Position numbers and translations under genes: made by a program
Assembly: GCA_947167315.1 (NCBI GenBank)
Contig: CAMVHP010000018.1
Location: 1 to 17,109 of the forward strand
Length of the DNA stretch: 17,109 nucleotides
Direction of reading: 5' to 3'
Source: RGIG8782 sp017475895
GTDB lineage: Bacteria; Pseudomonadota; Alphaproteobacteria; Rickettsiales; UBA1997
The notes under the pieces: generated by a model
Databases searched by the model: none
Seen by the model: the letters and a program-made list of their open reading frames with translations, nothing else
Told to the model about the DNA's origin: nothing
In this document: piece after piece, positions 6,646 to 14,643 of the stretch
Layout of the letters: each line of letters begins with the position of its first letter
Position numbering within the stretch: the stretch's first letter is position 1

Positions 6646-7632
6646 ATGATAAACTATAAAGATTTGGGTTTTTCAAACACAAAAAAAATGCTAAACGACG
6701 CCTATAAAGGTGGTTATGCTGTACCGGCCTACAACTTTAATAACATGGAACAGATACAGGCAATAATTACTGCCTGTTTAAAAACTCAATCTCCGGTCAT
6801 TTTACAGGTTTCCGCCGGTGCTAGAAAATATGCTGATAGTGATCTTCTGAGAGGTATGGCAAAAGGCGCTATGGATATGATGAAAAGAATGGCAAAGGAA
6901 CAAAATTTAAAGGAAATACAGGTTGCTCTACATTTGGATCACGGAGCAGATTTTGCCATTTGTAAAGACTGTATAGAAAATGGTTTTTCCTCTGTTATGA
7001 TTGATGGTTCCCACCTACCGTATGATGAAAATGTCGAATTAACAAGAAAAGTTGTGGAATTCGCTCACAAATATGATGTTACGGTTGAGGGAGAATTGGG
7101 AGTATTGGCAGGAATAGAAGATGAAGTATCAGCCACCGCGTCCCACTACACCAAACCGGAGGAAGTTGAGGATTTTGTTAAAAAAACAGGCGTTGATTCG
7201 TTGGCTATATCCATAGGAACGTCGCACGGTGCCTACAAGTTCAAAGTAAACAGCGAAAGTGAAATACCACCATTAAGATTTGATATTTTGGAAGAAGTAT
7301 CTAAAAGGTTACCAAACTTTCCAATAGTTTTACACGGAGCTTCGTCGGTACCACAGGATGCAGTTAAAATAATAAACAACTTTGGAGGAAAATTGGAAAA
7401 AGCCTTTGGTGTTCCGGAGGAACAGTTGAGAAAAGCAGCAAAATCAGCAGTTTGTAAAATAAACGTGGACTCCGATGGTAGACTCTGGATGACGGCAATG
7501 GTGAGAAAATATTTAACCGAAAATCCAGCTGAATTTGACCCTAGAAAATATTTAGGCGAAGCTAGAAAGGCATTAATGGAAATGTACATGAAGAAAAATG
7601 AAACTGTTTTTGGTTCAAATAACAGAGCGTAA
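6646..7632 (+). CDS. fba: Class II fructose-1,6-bisphosphate aldolase
   Basis: A zinc-dependent aldolase that interconverts fructose-1,6-bisphosphate with dihydroxyacetone phosphate and glyceraldehyde-3-phosphate. The barrel motifs appear in order: AVPAYNFNN (25-33), LHLDHG (95-100; Asp98 as catalytic acid, His99 as zinc ligand), MIDGSHLP (118-125), EGELG (148-152), SIGTSHGAYK (189-198; His194 zinc ligand) and VLHGASS (228-234; His230 zinc ligand). The extended C-terminus with INVDSDGRLWMTAMVRKYL and FDPRKYLGEARKAL is typical of the roughly 320-residue bacterial type. AAGG lies six bases before the ATG. It is the last gene of the 4374-7632 run and ends at a strong terminator. Confidence 0.95.
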   Translation: MINYKDLGFSNTKKMLNDAYKGGYAVPAYNFNNMEQIQAIITACLKTQSPVILQVSAGARKYADSDLLRGMAKGAMDMMKRMAKEQNLKEIQVALHLDHGADFAICKDCIENGFSSVMIDGSHLPYDENVELTRKVVEFAHKYDVTVEGELGVLAGIEDEVSATASHYTKPEEVEDFVKKTGVDSLAISIGTSHGAYKFKVNSESEIPPLRFDILEEVSKRLPNFPIVLHGASSVPQDAVKIINNFGGKLEKAFGVPEEQLRKAAKSAVCKINVDSDGRLWMTAMVRKYLTENPAEFDPRKYLGEARKALMEMYMKKNETVFGSNNRA

Positions 7633-7638
7633 AATTCC

Positions 7639-7666
7639 TTGAATATTAACTTTAAAAGACTATCAT
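7639..7666 (+). promoter_or_regulatory. Candidate lpxI promoter embedded in the fba terminator
   Basis: TTGAAT (7639-7644), a 16-base spacer and TATCAT (7661-7666). The -10 box is the 5' arm of the fba terminator hairpin. The start would be near 7673, inside the hairpin loop, so the lpxI mRNA would carry only an approximately 18-base leader made of the 3' arm and T tract. Confidence 0.5.
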
Positions 7667-7689
7667 TTAACCAGATGATAGTCTTTTTT
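7654..7689 (+). terminator. Rho-independent terminator after fba
   Basis: AAAAGACTATCAT (7654-7666) pairs perfectly with ATGATAGTCTTTT across an 8-base loop, running into TTTTTT. It ends two bases before the lpxI start codon. The upstream A run makes it potentially bidirectional. Confidence 0.92.
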
Positions 7690-7691
7690 GT

Positions 7692-8507
7692 ATGAAAAAA
7701 CTTGGTTTAGTTGCCGGTGGCGGTGAGTTGCCATTGGAAGTGGTTAAATATTGTAAAAATAACAATGTGGAATTATATTGTGTTCTTGTTGGTGGTTTTG
7801 CTAACAAAAATAACTACATAAATCAAAATGCTGTGGAGATAAAAATAGGACAGGTCGGTAAAGCAATAAAATATTTTAGAAATAATGGTGTAAGGGATGT
7901 AGTTTTCGCCGGAAATGTAAAGAAGCCACATTTCGGATTGATGATAATGGATTTTAAAGGGTTTTTGTTGCTGAGAGATATTTTAAAAAATAAGGTATTC
8001 GGGGATAATACAATTTTGGAAACTGTTGTGAATTTTCTAAAAAAGTATGATTTGAATATAATCGAGATAGATTCAATACTAGATAATATCAAGTTATCGG
8101 CTGGAAACAACACAAGCATAACCTGCAGTGAAGAGTATTTGGAGGACGTAGAGATCGGCAACAATATGTTGAAAACCATCAGTAATTTTGACGTGGGACA
8201 ATCGGCGGTTGTTCAACAGAAAAATATTATAGGTATTGAGTGCTTTGAGGGTACAAAGGAATTAATTTTAAGATGCGGCAAACTAAAGTACAATTCCGGC
8301 AGAAAACCGGTTTTAGTCAAAATTAAAAAAACAAATCAGACAAGAAAAATTGACCTGCCAACAATTGGTGTTGATACAATAGAGCAGGTGCATACTGCCG
8401 GATATGCTGGCATTGCTGTGGACTACAAAAATTGTATAGTGTTGTCTGTAAATAAAGTAATTGATCTGGCAAATAAATACAATCTATTCATATACGGAAT
8501 AGATTGA
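7692..8507 (+). CDS. lpxI: UDP-2,3-diacylglucosamine diphosphatase LpxI
   Basis: LpxI hydrolyses UDP-2,3-diacylglucosamine to lipid X and UMP in lipid A synthesis, replacing LpxH in alphaproteobacteria. The N-terminus MKKLGLVAGGGELPLEV is the family hallmark. FAGNVKKP (72-79) follows, then VGQSAVVQ (168-175), EGTKELILR (186-194), VLVKIKK (207-213) and DLPTIGVDTIE (221-231), whose Asp221 corresponds to the catalytic Asp of the DxxTIGxxT motif, and AGYAGIAVD. Its 271 residues match the family. No Shine-Dalgarno is possible in the usual sense because the terminator T tract directly precedes the ATG. In many alphaproteobacteria lpxI lies among lpxA and lpxB; here it stands alone between fba and htpG. 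Its presence implies an LPS-type outer membrane. Confidence 0.95.
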   Translation: MKKLGLVAGGGELPLEVVKYCKNNNVELYCVLVGGFANKNNYINQNAVEIKIGQVGKAIKYFRNNGVRDVVFAGNVKKPHFGLMIMDFKGFLLLRDILKNKVFGDNTILETVVNFLKKYDLNIIEIDSILDNIKLSAGNNTSITCSEEYLEDVEIGNNMLKTISNFDVGQSAVVQQKNIIGIECFEGTKELILRCGKLKYNSGRKPVLVKIKKTNQTRKIDLPTIGVDTIEQVHTAGYAGIAVDYKNCIVLSVNKVIDLANKYNLFIYGID

Positions 8508-8510
8508 TTC

Positions 8511-8540
8511 TTGTAATTCAAAAATAAATTACTATATACT
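8511..8540 (+). promoter_or_regulatory. Candidate htpG promoter
   Basis: TTGTAA (8511-8516) followed after 16 bases by TATATA, or after 18 by TATACT. The start would be near 8546, leaving an approximately 25-base leader without a clear Shine-Dalgarno. The CTTG at 8510-8513 recalls heat-shock (RpoH) -35 boxes, but the -10 region does not match, so heat control is not supported. Confidence 0.45.
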
Positions 8541-8570
8541 AAACAGTTGATGAATAACAATACTTAAGTT

Positions 8571-10496
8571 ATGCCAGAAAAACAAAATTTTGAATTCGGT
8601 GTTGAAACTAAAAAAATGTTGAAATTGATGATACACTCCCTTTACACAAATAAAGATATTGTTGTCAGAGAATTAATTTCCAACGCCTCCGATGCCTGTG
8701 ATAAACTAAGATATCAAACAACATTAAATCCTGATATCTTAGGTAACGAAACGGAGTTAAAAATTACTGTTGAGATAGATGAAAACAACAAAACTCTCTC
8801 CATAAGAGACAGTGGAATTGGTATGAACAGGGATGATTTAATAAATCAATTGGGAGTTATAGCAAAATCCGGTACAGAAGCCTTCATGGAGCAAATATCT
8901 AAAAACAAGGAGCACGATGCTATAGACCTAATAGGTCAATTTGGTGTTGGTTTTTATTCATCTTTTATGATAGCGAAAAAGGTTCAGGTTATATCTAAAA
9001 AAGTTGATAGTGATGAAACATATATATGGGAATCTGATGGAGAGGGCGAATTTAAAGTAAAAAAATACGAAGAAGAATTCACTAGAGGTACAAAAGTAAT
9101 ATTATATCTGAAGGATGGAGAAGATGATTTTTTGGATAGATTTCATATAAAACATATAATAAAGTCCTACTCTGACCACATAGTATTTCCTATACAACTA
9201 AAAATGGGAACTACTGAAAATAGTATTGAAACAATAAATACTGGTACCGCTCTATGGACAAAGGATAAAAAAGATATAACACAACAGGAGTATAATGATT
9301 TTTATAAATATATAGTTCACATGCCCGGAGAGCCGTGGATGATTTTGCACAACAAGGTTGAGGGAAATATTGAATTTACAAATCTACTTTTCATACCGGA
9401 TAGACGAACATTTGATCTATTCAATCCGGAAATGAGAACAAGAGTAAAACTTTATATAAAAAGAGTATTTATAACTGAGGAAAGTGTTCAGCTTCTGCCT
9501 AGATTTTTGAGGTTTATACAGGGTGTTGTGGATAGTCAAGACTTACCTTTAAATATAAATAGGGAAACGCTACAGTATAACAGTACAGTCGAAAAAATTA
9601 AAAAGGCATTAGTTAAAAAAATATTCACAGAATTGGAGAAGAAAGATCAAAAGGAACCTGAGGAGTATTTGAAATTTTGGGAGAATTTTGGACCAGTAAT
9701 AAAAGAGGGTCTATGCGAACACAATGTAAACAATGACGACCTATTGGATATATGTAAATTTTACACCAGTAAGGCAAAGGATAAACCCATAAGTTTAAAG
9801 GAATATGTTGACCGAATGAAGCCGGAACAAAAAGATATCTACTATATAACTGGTACATCCATTGATAACATTGACACAAGTCCACAGGTTGAAGGTTTTA
9901 AGTCTAAGGATATAGAGGTATTATATCTGTTTGACACGGTTGATGATTTTTGGGTAACCGCCACAAATAAATATAAAGACTATCAGTTTAAATCAATATC
10001 AAGAACAGATATAGATCTAGACAATTTAAATCCTACAGAAGAAAACAAAAGTGAAATTGAATTTGAGGAGGAAAAAAAAGAAAGGGAAGAAAAGGAAAAA
10101 ATAAAAAACATAACCGAATCGGAAAACGAGGGATTGATTAAACTTGTGAAAGAAACACTGGAAAATTGCAATCTTAAAGATGTTAAAGTGTCAAAAAAAT
10201 TAACCACAAGTCCAGTATGTTTAGTGGCTGATGAAAGGGGAATGGACATAAAACTAGAAAGGTTTTTACTGGAACAAAAGCAAATAATGGCACCACTGCC
10301 AAAAATACTTGAAATAAATCCAAGTCATGCTATATGGCAATCCATAAAGAAAAACATAACAAATAAAGAAAAGCTCAACGACATCAAGAGTATAATACAA
10401 ACTTTATTTGATGAGGCATGTATTTTGGAAGGTGAACCTGTTAAAAATCCATCCGATTTCGCTAATAGATTGAATAAAATGATGGAATTTAAATAA
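8571..10496 (+). CDS. htpG: Chaperone protein HtpG (Hsp90)
   Basis: A cytosolic ATP-dependent dimeric chaperone. The GHKL ATPase domain shows ELISNASDACDKLRY (34-48; Glu34 catalytic, Asn38 magnesium binding), DSGIGM (80-85) and the ATP lid GQFGVGFYS (122-130). The middle domain includes FIPDRRTFDLF, the QGVVDSQDLPLNINRETLQ stretch with the ATP-contacting Arg331, and the client-binding region. A Glu/Lys-rich stretch near 498-515 precedes the C-terminal dimerisation domain. At 641 residues it is slightly above the usual 620-635. The start is set by MPEKQNFEFGVETKKML, the normal N-terminus. Confidence 0.98.
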   Translation: MPEKQNFEFGVETKKMLKLMIHSLYTNKDIVVRELISNASDACDKLRYQTTLNPDILGNETELKITVEIDENNKTLSIRDSGIGMNRDDLINQLGVIAKSGTEAFMEQISKNKEHDAIDLIGQFGVGFYSSFMIAKKVQVISKKVDSDETYIWESDGEGEFKVKKYEEEFTRGTKVILYLKDGEDDFLDRFHIKHIIKSYSDHIVFPIQLKMGTTENSIETINTGTALWTKDKKDITQQEYNDFYKYIVHMPGEPWMILHNKVEGNIEFTNLLFIPDRRTFDLFNPEMRTRVKLYIKRVFITEESVQLLPRFLRFIQGVVDSQDLPLNINRETLQYNSTVEKIKKALVKKIFTELEKKDQKEPEEYLKFWENFGPVIKEGLCEHNVNNDDLLDICKFYTSKAKDKPISLKEYVDRMKPEQKDIYYITGTSIDNIDTSPQVEGFKSKDIEVLYLFDTVDDFWVTATNKYKDYQFKSISRTDIDLDNLNPTEENKSEIEFEEEKKEREEKEKIKNITESENEGLIKLVKETLENCNLKDVKVSKKLTTSPVCLVADERGMDIKLERFLLEQKQIMAPLPKILEINPSHAIWQSIKKNITNKEKLNDIKSIIQTLFDEACILEGEPVKNPSDFANRLNKMMEFK

Positions 10497-10514
10497 ATTA
10501 TTTTCATTTTTATA

Positions 10515-10542
10515 TTGTTTTTTCAAAAGAATATTTTATGAT
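10515..10542 (+). promoter_or_regulatory. Candidate promoter for yebC-def-gspF
   Basis: TTGTTT (10515-10520), a 16-base spacer and TATGAT (10537-10542), predicting a start near 10549 and an approximately 27-base leader. Two further TATAAT strings (10554 and 10568) lie closer to the ATG but lack a -35 box. Confidence 0.4.
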
Positions 10543-10575
10543 TTAAACAGTTTTATAATTTAAAATGTATAATTT

Positions 10576-11328
10576 ATGTCAGGACATTCAAAATGGGCCA
10601 CAACTAAACACCAAAAGGCAATAGTGGATGCCAAAAGGTCTAAAACTTTTACAAAAATACAGAAGGAAATAACGGTGGCTGTGAAGATGGGTGATGCTAA
10701 CCCAGAATTTAACCCTAGATTAAGAAATGCTATTATATTGGCAAAATCAGAAAACATGCCTAAAGACAAAATAGAGGCGGCAATTAAAAGAGCTTCTACG
10801 GCGGGAAATACCGAAAACTATGAAGAAATTAAATATGAAGGTTATGCACCAGGGTCCGTTGCTCTGATAGTGGAGACACTAACAGATAACAGGAACAGAA
10901 CGGTATCCAATATCAGATCCTACTTTACAAAGAGTGGTGGAGCAATGGGGGAAAGTGGCAGTGTATCCTATATGTTTGATAAGGTCGGTATAATCGGCTA
11001 TGAGGGGAATAAAATATCTGAAGAGGAAATGTTTGAATTGGCTATAAATGCCGGTGCCGATAACGTAGAAAGTAGTGAAGAATGGCATGAAATAACCACA
11101 AGTCCAAGTAATTTTGCTTCTGTGAGAGATAAAATAATGGAAAAATTAGGCGATCCGGATGAGGCAAAAATAACCTGGAAGCCGCAGAATACTGTAGTGG
11201 TTGATGATGTGGAAAAGGCAGAAAAACTATTGAAACTCGTTGAAAAACTAGAGGATGATGACGATGTGCAACAGGTTGTTGGTAACTATGAAATTCCGGA
11301 CGAAATTATGAATAAAATAGAAGGTTAA
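10576..11328 (+). CDS. yebC: YebC/PmpR (TACO1-family) translation or transcription factor
   Basis: The N-terminus MSGHSKWATTKHQKAIVDAKRSK is diagnostic of the YebC family, as are PRLRNAI, NMPKDKIEAAIKRAS (58-72), YEGYAPGSVALIVETLTDNRNRT (95-117) and the GAMGESGSVSYMFD stretch. Its 250 residues match the family. Members were first described as transcriptional regulators such as PmpR; the mitochondrial homologue TACO1 and more recent bacterial work point to a role in helping ribosomes through difficult sequences such as polyproline. Which role applies here cannot be read from the sequence. The gene leads a compact unit: its stop is one base from the deformylase start, and that link with another translation-related enzyme fits a protein-synthesis role. 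Confidence 0.95.
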   Translation: MSGHSKWATTKHQKAIVDAKRSKTFTKIQKEITVAVKMGDANPEFNPRLRNAIILAKSENMPKDKIEAAIKRASTAGNTENYEEIKYEGYAPGSVALIVETLTDNRNRTVSNIRSYFTKSGGAMGESGSVSYMFDKVGIIGYEGNKISEEEMFELAINAGADNVESSEEWHEITTSPSNFASVRDKIMEKLGDPDEAKITWKPQNTVVVDDVEKAEKLLKLVEKLEDDDDVQQVVGNYEIPDEIMNKIEG

Positions 11329-11329
11329 T

Positions 11330-12337
11330 ATGTCATATTCTTTAAGGAAGATCAAAACAAGTGGAGACTTAGAGTTTTTCAGAAAACCCAGTGAACCGGT
11401 CGAAAAAAATGACGGGGAGTTGAATGTTCTGATTAAAAGAATGTTTGACATTATGTATAAAAATGAAGGCATAGGTATGGCTGGTGTCATGGCCGGAGTT
11501 CACAAAAGAGTTGTAGTTATTGACCTACAGGAAAACAACAGAAAAAGTCCATTGGTAATGATAAATCCTGAAATTTTAGAACATTCCAGCGAAACCGTAG
11601 ATAGCCAAGAGGGTAGCATATCAATAAATAATGTAAAAGAAACCATAAAAAGATTTAAAACCGTAAAGGTTAAATATTTTGATGAAAACTTTAATGAAAA
11701 AACTCTAGAAGTTGATGGGTTAATGTCAATATGTCTACAGCACGAAATTGACTATTTGGATGGAAAATTGTTTATTGACTATCTACCGGAAAATAGAAAA
11801 AATGAGATAATAAAACAAATAATAAACGATAGAAAAATAAAAAATATTATAGAAGATATTGGTATTTTAAGAACAGTTTGTGAAGATGTCGAAGTCATCA
11901 ACGACGATGTAAAAAATACACTTGATGAGATGCTACAGATGATGTATGACATGCACGGAATCGGTTTAGCGGCAAACCAAATAGGTTTAACAAAAAATAT
12001 GGTTGTTATCGATCTACAGGAAAACGGAGTTAAAAAACCACTATTCCTAATAAATCCCAAAATAACAAAGTATTCGGATGAAATGATTGAGAGTGAGGAG
12101 GGTTGTTTATCCGTACCGGATGCCAGAGCAAAAGTAAAGAGACATAAAACCATAACACTGGAGTACCTAGATAAAAACGGCAAGAAAAATGTAATGGATG
12201 CCGACAATCTGTTGGCAATATGTATTCAACATGAAACAGATCACCTAAAGGGCAAAGTGTACATAGACTATCTATCAAAAATCAAGAGAGACTTTATCAT
12301 TAAAAAGGTAAAAAAATATTTAGAAGACAATGAATAA
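11330..12337 (+). CDS. def: Tandem double peptide deformylase, N-terminal half degenerate
   Basis: Peptide deformylase removes the formyl group from nascent N-terminal Met. This protein is two deformylase domains in one chain. The C-terminal domain (about 170-335) has all three motifs: GIGLAANQIG (210-219), EGCLS (257-261, metal ligand Cys259) and QHETDH (300-305, ligands His301 and His305, catalytic Glu302). The N-terminal domain (about 1-165) keeps the layout but not the chemistry: GIGMAGVMAG (47-56) has lost the Gln; EGSIS (94-98) has Ser in place of the ligand Cys; QHEIDY (137-142) has Tyr in place of the second His. Shared strings such as VVVIDLQEN and a FIDYL/YIDYL end show that the halves arose by duplication. 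Single enzymes are 160-190 residues. AAGG precedes the ATG by six bases. The 3' end overlaps gspF by eight bases. Confidence 0.93.
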   Translation: MSYSLRKIKTSGDLEFFRKPSEPVEKNDGELNVLIKRMFDIMYKNEGIGMAGVMAGVHKRVVVIDLQENNRKSPLVMINPEILEHSSETVDSQEGSISINNVKETIKRFKTVKVKYFDENFNEKTLEVDGLMSICLQHEIDYLDGKLFIDYLPENRKNEIIKQIINDRKIKNIIEDIGILRTVCEDVEVINDDVKNTLDEMLQMMYDMHGIGLAANQIGLTKNMVVIDLQENGVKKPLFLINPKITKYSDEMIESEEGCLSVPDARAKVKRHKTITLEYLDKNGKKNVMDADNLLAICIQHETDHLKGKVYIDYLSKIKRDFIIKKVKKYLEDNE

Positions 12338-13544
12338 GAGATTTTCCTATAAGGCACTAGATTCTAAAAACAATAAAATGATTACGGGTAAGATAGAGGC
12401 GCCCAGCGATATAGCTGTGGAGCAAATCTTAGCGGAATCAAATTTAATTTTGATCTCCACCACCGAAATAAAAGAATCATTTCTATTGAATATCCTTACA
12501 GGAGGTGGTAAAATAACCACTAAGGAAATGATAACTCTGTTCATAACACTTGAACAATTTGAACATGCTGGAGTTCCGCTTCTGGACTCACTAAAAGATT
12601 TAGCAAGTTTTTCTGAAAATCCTAAGATGAAAAGTATGATGCAAAACATTTACGAATCTGTAAAGGGTGGTGAATTATTGTCTGCAGCAATGGAAAAATT
12701 TCCAAAAGTATTTGATGAGGTGTCAATAAGCCTTGTGGCCATGGGTGAGAAAACAGGTAATCTTGATACAGCGTTTAAAAACATTGCTGAAAACCTCAAG
12801 TGGAATGCTGAAATGAAAAGAAAAACAGTCAAGGCTGTAAAAAGTCCACTATTTTCGCTGGGACTACTACTCGGTGTTGCGGTGGTACTGTTAAAATTTG
12901 TTGTTCCAAAAGTGTTAAGTTTTATTCTGGAACAGGATATAGAAATTCCACCCTACACAACCGCATTGATAAATACATCAAATTTTGTTCAAGAAAACTT
13001 TTTTAAGATAGTTACAATATTTGCCACAATATTCGTTCTAATAAGGATAGGGTTAACAAATAAAGAATTCAGAATAAAATTCGATAACTTAAAATTAAAA
13101 CTACCGCTACTTGGTCAAATCATGGTAAAACTTGACATATCAAGGTTTACAAAATTCTTTGGTATAACATTTTCGGCGGGTATTCCAGTTTTACAATGTA
13201 TAGATATCGCCAACAACGTTGTTGTAAATAGATATTTAAAAAACGAAATAGAATACATAAAAACAAAGGTTTCCGAAGGTAAAACTATGTCAAAGTGTAT
13301 TGAAGATTCCGAAGTTTTTCCGTTTGTGGTTAAAAGAATGTTTAAGGTTGGTGAAGAAAGTGGAAATATTGAAAGCGCTATGGAAAATATTCAATACTTC
13401 TACAACACGGAAATTAATGATTCCATCGACAAAATAGTTGGTTCAATACAACCAATGATTCTGTTTTTCATGGGTGGTTTAATGTGTTGGATTATAGCGG
13501 CAGTATTTGGTCCGGTTTACGGAAACTTCGCGAATATATCCTAA
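12330..13544 (+). CDS. Type II secretion / type IV pilus inner-membrane platform protein (GspF/PilC family)
   Basis: This is the polytopic core of the inner-membrane platform on which pseudopilins or pilins are assembled. Two repeated T2SSF domains are visible (about 65-190 and 268-395), each with the conserved GExxGN motif: GEKTGNLD at 139-146 and GEESGNIE at 341-348. Membrane segments lie at about 173-196, 224-242 and 374-393, the usual three-pass arrangement, and the N-terminal FSYKALDSKNNKMITGKIEA stretch is typical. Its 404 residues match the family. It begins eight bases inside the deformylase gene (ATGAATAA overlap), so translation is probably coupled. No gspE/pilB, gspG or secretin is nearby, so I cannot say whether it serves secretion or a pilus. 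Confidence 0.93.
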   Translation: MNKRFSYKALDSKNNKMITGKIEAPSDIAVEQILAESNLILISTTEIKESFLLNILTGGGKITTKEMITLFITLEQFEHAGVPLLDSLKDLASFSENPKMKSMMQNIYESVKGGELLSAAMEKFPKVFDEVSISLVAMGEKTGNLDTAFKNIAENLKWNAEMKRKTVKAVKSPLFSLGLLLGVAVVLLKFVVPKVLSFILEQDIEIPPYTTALINTSNFVQENFFKIVTIFATIFVLIRIGLTNKEFRIKFDNLKLKLPLLGQIMVKLDISRFTKFFGITFSAGIPVLQCIDIANNVVVNRYLKNEIEYIKTKVSEGKTMSKCIEDSEVFPFVVKRMFKVGEESGNIESAMENIQYFYNTEINDSIDKIVGSIQPMILFFMGGLMCWIIAAVFGPVYGNFANIS

Positions 13545-13558
13545 TAATAAAAAATAAC

Positions 13559-13585
13559 ACAATATTTTATTTTCTATTGTTTTTT
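13559..13585 (+). terminator. Weak AT-rich terminator after gspF
   Basis: ACAATA (13559-13564) pairs with TATTGT (13575-13580) and is followed by TTTTT. The stem is only six pairs with one GC pair, so it is at best a weak terminator, but it lies just after the gspF stop and before the rpmG promoter. Confidence 0.35.
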
Positions 13586-13604
13586 AAAAAAAATATTATA
13601 TAAA
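13577..13604 (+). promoter_or_regulatory. Candidate rpmG promoter
   Basis: TTGTTT (13577-13582), a 16-base spacer and TATAAA (13599-13604), predicting a start near 13611 and an approximately 25-base leader. The -35 box overlaps the weak gspF terminator. Confidence 0.4.
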
Positions 13605-13635
13605 TACAAGTGTTAAGTAAAAAAATTAATATAAC

Positions 13636-13821
13636 ATGGCAGAAAAAACAGCAAAAAAGAAGAGACCTGCGATTTTGTTTAAACTGGTTAGCACAGCTGG
13701 AACTGGTTACTACTACACAGCCAGAAGAAATCCTAAAAAAAGACCAAACAAAATGGAATTTCTGAAGTATGATCCAGTTGTTAAGAAACATGTTCTTTTC
13801 AAAGAGGCAAAATTAAGCTAG
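13636..13821 (+). CDS. rpmG: 50S ribosomal protein L33
   Basis: L33 is a small protein of the large subunit near the E site. The sequence has the family core IL.KLVSTAGTGYYYTARRNPKKRPNKMEFLKYDPVVKKHVLFKEAKL; 61 residues is normal for alphaproteobacteria. There are no cysteines, so it is the zinc-free (C-minus) form. It has its own candidate promoter and a strong terminator and so appears to be monocistronic. No good Shine-Dalgarno precedes the ATG. Confidence 0.96.
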   Translation: MAEKTAKKKRPAILFKLVSTAGTGYYYTARRNPKKRPNKMEFLKYDPVVKKHVLFKEAKLS

Positions 13822-13856
13822 GTCAGTATGAATAGTATTTATTCTACAAAATATTT

Positions 13857-13891
13857 AAATATCTCAATTGAATCATTGGGATATTTTTTTT
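13857..13891 (+). terminator. Rho-independent terminator after rpmG
   Basis: AAATATCTCAAT (13857-13868) pairs with ATTGGGATATTT (13875-13886; 12 pairs including one U-G) around TGAATC, ending in a long T run. It separates rpmG from pyrH. Confidence 0.9.
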
Positions 13892-13929
13892 GTTTTATTT
13901 TTTTATTTTTAATATCGTTTAGGTAAAAT

Positions 13930-14643
13930 ATGAAATTTCAAAGGGTTCTATTTAAAATATCAGGTGAGTCAATGATGGGTGACAAACAGTTTGGTCATGA
14001 TCTGGAGGCTATAAAAAAAATATCCAAAGAAATAGAAAAAATCTATAAATTAGGAATACAAATAGCATTGGTTGTAGGTGGGGGAAATATATGTAGAGGC
14101 GTTTCCGTCTCCAATGAATTCATGGATAGGGCAAGTGCGGATCAAATGGGTATGTTAGCAACAATAATGAATGGTATTGCTCTACAGAGTGCTTTAGAAA
14201 AATTAGGAATACCAACAAGAATGCAATCCGCATTAAAAATTGATAATGTATGTGAGCCATACATAAGAAGAAGAGCTATAAGACACCTAGAGAAAGGCAG
14301 GGTTGTCATATTTGTAGCTGGCACAGGAAATCCATTTTTTACCACAGACACAGCATCGGTTTTAAGGGCTTCCGAAGTGAATTGTGATGCCATTTTCAAG
14401 GGTACGCAGGTTGATGGTGTATATGATAAGGACCCAAAGAAATTCGATGATGCCAAAAGATATGATAAAATAACCTATGACGAAGTTATACAAAAAAACC
14501 TCAAGGTTATGGACCCAACGGCATTTACACTGGCCAGAGATACAAACCTACCTATAGTTGTATTTAAAATATCCGAAGAGGATTCAATATTAAATGTCAT
14601 AAATGGAGTTGGTAAATATACACTAATTTCAAATAATTTATAA
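13930..14643 (+). CDS. pyrH: Uridylate (UMP) kinase
   Basis: PyrH phosphorylates UMP to UDP, feeding RNA, CTP and UDP-sugar synthesis; it belongs to the amino-acid kinase fold and is hexameric and cytosolic. Motifs: FKISGES (8-14, phosphate-binding Lys9), VVGGGNICRG (48-57), RASADQMGMLATIMNG (67-82), GTGNPFFTTDTA (131-142) and VDGVYDKDP (161-169), followed by MDPTA (194-198). Its 237 residues match the family. AGG lies six bases before the ATG. I see no convincing promoter in the short T-rich gap after the rpmG terminator. In many bacteria pyrH lies with tsf and frr, but here it is followed by an M20 enzyme whose start overlaps its stop (TAATG). Confidence 0.97.
   Translation: MKFQRVLFKISGESMMGDKQFGHDLEAIKKISKEIEKIYKLGIQIALVVGGGNICRGVSVSNEFMDRASADQMGMLATIMNGIALQSALEKLGIPTRMQSALKIDNVCEPYIRRRAIRHLEKGRVVIFVAGTGNPFFTTDTASVLRASEVNCDAIFKGTQVDGVYDKDPKKFDDAKRYDKITYDEVIQKNLKVMDPTAFTLARDTNLPIVVFKISEEDSILNVINGVGKYTLISNNL

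Noticed and set aside
8510..8540. RpoH heat-shock promoter for htpG
   Set aside because: CTTG is present but no heat-shock type -10 sequence is at the right distance.
10476..10511. Terminator at the end of htpG
   Set aside because: The AAAATGA/TCATTTT stem is very AT-rich with a long loop and overlaps the coding end; too weak to call.
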